64,000 nt of DNA, taken from NCBI GenBank assembly GCA_036874045.1, contig CM072347.1, positions 5,396,501 through 5,460,500 of the forward strand, in the 5' to 3' direction. Below, piece after piece: positions 58,922-64,000 of this stretch. The notes below the pieces were generated by a model. That model saw only the letters and a list, made by a program, of their open reading frames with translations, was not told the DNA's origin and did not search any database. Origin of the DNA: Cymodocea nodosa (lineage: Eukaryota; Streptophyta; Magnoliopsida; Alismatales; Cymodoceaceae). The position numbers and the translations under genes were made by a program. Within the stretch, counting starts at the first letter, position 1, and every line of letters starts with the position of its first letter.

Positions 58922-59240
58922 TTATACTTTTTCAAAAATTTCTCTAATTTTTTCTTGTTTTTCAAGAAATGTTTGTTTTAATCTTTCAGGATAGGATGCT
59001 AATGATTGTGATTTACAAGATTCTCTTTCTTTCATTTCATTCTTTTGATCACTTTTAGTCTCATTTTCAGATTCAAATTTTTCTTCATTGATTTCTAAGT
59101 TTTCAAATATTACATGTTCATTTTCATTTTGAATTTCTTTCTTACTTGCCTCCACTTTGCTTTCTTTTTGAATTCTTGGTGGTACATCAATTCCAGATCT
59201 TAATATTATACGTACATCTTCTAGATTTTCATTACTTTTA
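58922..59240 (-). pseudogene. E5 ORF1 tail (LRSG region), fossil
   Basis: Reads ENLEDVRIILRSGIDVPPRI, a charged linker and SYPERLKQTFLEKQEKIREI, as in E3 34400-34740. Capsid core not seen. Confidence 0.7.
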
Positions 59241-59439
59241 GATATGAAGTCCAATTTGTATTTTAACTGCAAGTGCATGGTATATTTGTATGCAAGTACA
59301 GGTCAATCCCACTGAGATTGAGTAAAAATTGTGTATTGTTCCGATTCTTATATTGGAGTTTATATGTGTTTAGTACAGCTAAACAGTTATTGTTTATTTG
59401 TTTGTGAACTTCTATTTGTTAGGTAGTGCTAGAAAAACT
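59241..59439 (-). other. E5 leader with a second copy of an LTR tail
   Basis: After the LTR and decayed primer site, the minus strand repeats an LTR-end-like stretch (about 59232-59380, including 'gacctgtacttgcatacaaa') before ORF1. This shows an internal rearrangement. Confidence 0.65.
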
Positions 59440-61389
59440 TGTTGAGTTTGTTTTTATGCTTATATTAATAAATTCTTTTAGAAGTAAACAAACAACCTTT
59501 CACACAAATTAGATATGAAGTCCAATTTGTATTTTAATTGCAAATGCACAGTGTATATTGTATTTGTGTGCAAGTACAAGTTGATCCCATAGAGATTGAG
59601 TAAGAATTGTGTACTATTTTAGTTTTTATATTGGAGTTTATATGTGTTCAGTTAAGCACTTCGTTAAGTTACAGTTAATTCAACGGATTTAGTTCGTGGA
59701 GTTATGGTTAACTCAACAAACTAACCTCGTGAACTTAAGTTAACTTCATGAGCCTATCTTTTTAGTTAAATACTGCTATTTATAGAGGAGTTCAGCCAAC
59801 CATTGGGCGGTTCCACAAAATGTAAATAACATCAATTAAGCTCTTTAATGTTATTTAATATTAGATTTATCATTAAGCAACACTAATATTCAAATATTTC
59901 AAATAGTAATCATTAAAATCTTTAAGTATCTAAGATGATTCAATTTCAGTAAACTATAAAACTATTTTCTATTTTTTGAATCAAACAAACATAAAACATT
60001 CACAATACTGACAATGATAACATTAATCACGATACAAAACAAACAATACAACACTTTAATACTAAATGTAAACACAGATAATGAGTTATTTTTGATATTT
60101 TTGTTTTGATATGTTCCCGAAGATGAGCGAAAGGTGAAATGTAAAAATCTCTATCAATAATAAAAACTTCTATCACTACATGTGACGCGATTACATCACT
60201 GAAAACTTAATCACTTACAATCTTGCCTCCTCTCCCTATAGAATCACGAATCAAGAATTGTAAGATGATCTCCTCTTCAGCATACTACCATAAACCTGAA
60301 ACTAAGGCTAGAAGCTTTACGATCTCCTGAGATATGAGTCGGTGCTTGGTGAAAATAGTTTCCCTTCTTGCGATACAATCATTCTTCACAATGGTTGTCA
60401 ATCACCATGTTTGGCTCGGAATCGACCCGACATCCGAAAAATATCCTCACAAACCTCCGATGGTTGGTGATTTTGGTGGCGGTGTGGAGCTTCAAGGAAC
60501 ATCCGACGCTTCATGTAGTTAGCGCGATTCTCCACCTACACACACACTTCTTCGTCTTTCTCTTCTTCTATTATATTTCTTTTCAATAATAACTACTTCT
60601 GCTTAAATGATTAATTGGATTTCCTTCATTCATATCAACGATGGTGATTTCTTCTTCATTCTACAAGTGAATTCCTGTGTGATACGTGCAATCATGGTTT
60701 TCCTTCGAATTTCTTGTTTCTATAACTGCTATAGTGGCATATTAGAAAATAAATGGTCCATGGAGTTAGTGTAACTCAACGGACTTACTTCGTTGATTTA
60801 ATTATAAAACACATGCAATAAAGAAATAACAAGTTTAGATGTTTCGGATAGTTATAACTATAAGTATCCGAAACTTATATGCATTTCGAATAGTTAGTAC
60901 CTAACCTTCCGAAATATAACTTAAGTCAAGCTTCCAGCACGCGACACGTGTCCTCAGGTTGTTTTATGATAAAAAGGTCTTTCAGATACTTGCAAACCTA
61001 ACTATTTGATGCTTAGACACATTTCGGATAGTTAATAGATAACTTACCGAACATTCACTTAAGTCATGCATTAATGTTTTAACACATGTATTCTAGGAAA
61101 TAATAAAATATTCTTTAAGTGTTTAAAACATAACTGTCTGATACATGAAATATAACTCTCCGAAATAATAAAAAATTCAAATACTTAAGAATTTCAAAGT
61201 CTATAATTCACCGATAGTTCAAAAATATACTTAATTAACATTAATTTCCTCAAATTATGTAGATTCTTTCATTAAAGCATATAATAGTGCAATTATAACA
61301 TAATAACTTAATTCTCATATGATAAGTTAAATATTATGCAATTAACCATCATTTAACCCTTAATATTATGCATTTTTTCATTCTAAACA
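59440..61389 (-). repeat. LTR B-type, 5' LTR of E5, inverted partner of 47895-49849
   Basis: 1950 bp on the minus strand from TGTTTAGAATGAAAAAATGC to ...AAACTCAACA. It shares U3 TCGGATAGTTA motifs, the palindromic unit near 60755-60800 and the 'gatcaacttgtacttgcaca' tail with the other LTR B copies. Confidence 0.83.
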
Positions 61390-61676
61390 TGTATTCAAGT
61401 AATTCAATAAGTTGGTACCATGCACTATACATGATATAAATATGTGCAAATAAAATAGATCATGCTTAATACTATAAAACCACACTTAAATCAAGTTTTC
61501 AATCTTTTAGAAATGATATTTAATTAACGTTAATTCCTTAAAATTATGTCATTCTATAATTAAGGCATATAATCGTGCAATTGTAACATAATGGCTTAAT
61601 TCTCATATGATAGACTAAATATAATGCAATTAACCATTATTTAACTATTAATATTATGTATTTTTTATTCTAAACA
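61390..61676 (-). repeat. LTR start fragment of another gypsy subfamily
   Basis: On the minus strand it begins TGTTTAGAATAAAAAATACA and matches the first ~150 bases of LTR B loosely, then diverges. It abuts E6 integrase on one side and the E5 LTR on the other. Confidence 0.65.
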
Positions 61677-63787
61677 GGAGTATTTGTTCATTTACTTTAA
61701 ATAAATTTTGATTTTTAGGATTTTCAATTTCAATTACTCCATGGGAATAAATATTTCAAACTATGTATGGTCTTGTCCATCTAGATCTTAATTTCTCTAG
61801 ATGGTTATGAAGTCTAGACATGTAAAGATATACCTTTTATCCTATTTTAAAGATTTTTAGGATAATTTTTCTATTATGCCATAACTTCATTTTTTCTTTT
61901 TCCACTACTATTCTTGAATAAGCTTCATTTCTAAACTCTTCTAATTCAATTAGTTGTAACTTTCTATGCTTAGTAGCTTGACTTAGTCAATATTTAAAGT
62001 TTTTAATGCCCAATAAGCCTTATGTTCTAATTTAGTAGGTAAATGACAACTTTTTCTATATACCATCCTAAAAGGTGACATTCCTAGATTAGTTTTATAA
62101 GCAGTTTTGTAAGCCCAAAGTGCATCTATTTAACCTATTTGCCTAATCTTTTTTAGTAAGATTAACTACTTTTTCTAGAATTAGTTTAATTTGTTTATTT
62201 GCACTTTTAACTTATCCACTTGTTTGAGAATGATATGGAGTTGCAATCTTATGATTTACTCCATATTTCTTCATTAAAACTTTAAAAACTTTTATTACAA
62301 AAGTGAGTTCCTCTATCACTAATAATAGCTTTAGGCACTCCAAATCTAGCAATTATATTAGTTTTTATAAAATGTATTACTGCTTTGTTATCATTTTTTT
62401 TTTAGGAATTGCTTCTATACATTTAGACACATAATCCACATCCAACAATATATAGCTAAATTGATTAGATATAGAAAATGGACCTATAAAATCAATTCCC
62501 TACACATCAAAAATTTTAACTTCAATAATAGGATTTAAAGGCATCATGTTTCTTCTTGATATTCTTCCTATTTGTTGACATCTAAGACAACTCACATAAT
62601 ATTTGTGAGTATTTTTAAATAATGTTGGCCAATAAAATCCACATTGTAAAATTTTAGTAGTAGTTTTTCCTGAACCAAAATGTCCTCTACATGCTTAGTC
62701 ATGATAGAAAAATAATATACTTACATATTCAATTTCAAGAATACACCTCCTTATAACTAAATCAAGACATTTATTAAATAAGTACAGGTTTTCCCAATAG
62801 TAATACTTCACTTTGGAAAAGAACAATTTTCTATTCTGTTTATTCCAATCCTTAGGTATTAAACCTGTAACTAGATAATTAACTATGTCTACATACCAAA
62901 GCATTGTTTCTAATGTCATCAATTGTTCATCAAGGAAGTGATCCTTAATCTCAATTTTTGATTTTTCTATTTATAACCTTGATAAATGATCAGCTACTAC
63001 ATTCTCACATTCTTTTTTATCTTTAATTTCTAAGTCAAATTCTTACAATAATAATATCCACTAAATTAGTCTAGACTTAGTTTCTTTTTTTGCTATTAAG
63101 TGTTTTAAAGTTGAATGATCAATGTGTACTATTACTTTAGTTTCAATTACATATGATCTACATTTTTCCAAGACAAACACAATAGCTAATAACTCTTTTT
63201 CAGTAGTTGTATAATTTACCTGAGCTTCATTTAAAGTTTTACTTGCATAATAAATTACTCTAGGAAATTTTCCTATTTTTTGCCCTAACACAGCTCCTAT
63301 AGTAAAATCAGATGCATCACACATTAACTCAAATGGGTGATTTCAATTAGGTATTTGTATTATAGGAGTTGTAATTAAGCTAGTCTTAAGCTTAAAGAAA
63401 GTTTTTCTACATTTTCCATCAAAGTTAAAAGGAATATCATTTAATAAATTGGTCAATGGTTTAGCTATTTTGCTAAAATATTTAATAAATCTCTTGTAAA
63501 ATCTTACATGCCCTAAAAATAATCTAATATCTTTTACTATTTTAAGTTCTAGTAAATTTAAAATAACTTCTATTTTGACTTTGTCTACTTCTAATCCTTT
63601 CATAGAAACAATATGTCCTAAGACTATTCATTGTTTCATCATAAAGTGGCATTTTCCCTAATTCAAAATCAAATTTTTCTCTACACAACGCCTCAACACT
63701 AGTTCTAAATTCTTCAAACATACTTCAAATGAAGTATCATATACTGTAAAATCATTTATAAATATTTTTAAAAAATCATCAATCATT
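61677..63787 (-). pseudogene. pol: E6: Athila-like pol fragment (RT, RNase H, integrase), fossil
   Basis: RT/RNase H motifs GLEVDKVKIEVILNLLELK, FLGHVRFYKRFIKYFSKIAK, LMCDASDFTIGAVLGQKIGK and [20 protein letters not shown]. Integrase is recognisable from about 62730 to 61680 by similarity to E3. More diverged from E3 than E5 is. Many breaks. Confidence 0.85.
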
Positions 63788-64000
63788 TGTAAGATTGGGT
63801 AATCAATACTTTTCTTTTTTTTCATCATTTTTTTTTCTCACACTCCTTAAGCCTCTACCCTTAAGAGTGTCTCCTACATCATTGTGTAGGAATAAGCAAT
63901 ATAATATTAACTCTTTTTATTCTACCCTTCTTATGGAACAACCTCAAGATATATCCCTAAGTTTTTGCCTAAGTTTTCCTTAGGAGTGGTTTCTTCCTAG
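63788..64000. other. Unassigned sequence at window end
   Basis: Similarity to RT stops at about 63787. The remaining 213 bases are pyrimidine-rich and contain two similar 'cttaag' pieces ('ccttaagcctctacccttaa' and 'cctaagttttccttagga'). This could be the edge of another insertion whose body lies outside the window. No coding signal recognised. Confidence 0.4.

Larger units (their letters stand above)
49891..61389 (-). mobile_element. Element E5: inverted Athila-like element with LTR B, pol and env-like ORF
   Basis: On the minus strand: LTR (61389-59440), decayed primer site, ORF1 tail (59240-58922), pol (58890-53520, holding a solo copia LTR), spacer, env-like ORF (52790-50601) and noncoding sequence ending near 49891 against E3. 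A 3' LTR and the gag/F-box cassette are not seen. Heavily broken (more than twenty breaks), probably the oldest element here with E6. Confidence 0.82.

Noticed and set aside
1-64000. tRNA, rRNA or other RNA genes
   Set aside because: No cloverleaf-like or rRNA-like stretch was recognised by eye; only tRNA-complementary primer sites were found.

Overview
This window is a dense nest of plant LTR retrotransposons. I see no ordinary host gene outside them. The organism is an angiosperm, probably a eudicot with a large, AT-rich, repeat-rich genome. The evidence is Athila-type Ty3/gypsy elements (Asp-tRNA-type primer site near 33661, LRSG and protease-to-integrase order, env-like ORF after integrase) and a SIRE/Maximus-type Ty1/copia element (initiator-Met primer site, GGGGGAGAT polypurine tract, long gag, extra ORF after RNase H). 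Everything is treated as fossil copies; all coding parts carry breaks.

Layout. E1 (1-12212, +) is an Athila-like element with pol, env-like ORF, then unexpectedly a capsid-type gag, then an F-box gene, then a 3' LTR (LTR A1). E2 (10426-31879, +) shares that LTR and has only LTR, gag, F-box and LTR, with no pol. It is split by a 13.1 kb SIRE-type copia element (15685-28802, -) with a perfect GACTG target duplication. E3 (31919-49849, +) repeats the E1 plan: pol, env-like ORF (holding a solo copia LTR at 39425-40566), gag, F-box, LTR B. E5 (49891-61389, -) is an inverted relative with LTR B, pol (holding another solo copia LTR at 56246-57969) and env-like ORF. E6 (61677-63787, -) is a further pol fragment. 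The last ~210 bases are unassigned.

The most interesting content is the recurrent gag plus F-box cassette. Three copies of a captured plant F-box gene, with an F-box-associated-like C-terminal half, sit between gag and the 3' LTR of an Athila-like family. In E1 and E3 the cassette lies downstream of the env-like ORF, behind its own TATA-like box and a candidate intron. In E2 it directly follows the LTR and primer site and replaces pol. An F-box protein could in principle redirect host ubiquitin ligases (SCF), but that is inference.

A second theme is module sharing between the gypsy family and the unrelated copia element. They share an env-like ORF with the same domain, a noncoding block of about 850-900 bp, and about 435 bp of LTR U3, all in the same sense orientation. 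A short palindromic motif (GTTGAGTTA...TAACTCAAC) is also scattered through the noncoding parts of both superfamilies, including at a site occupied in one copy and empty in its relatives.
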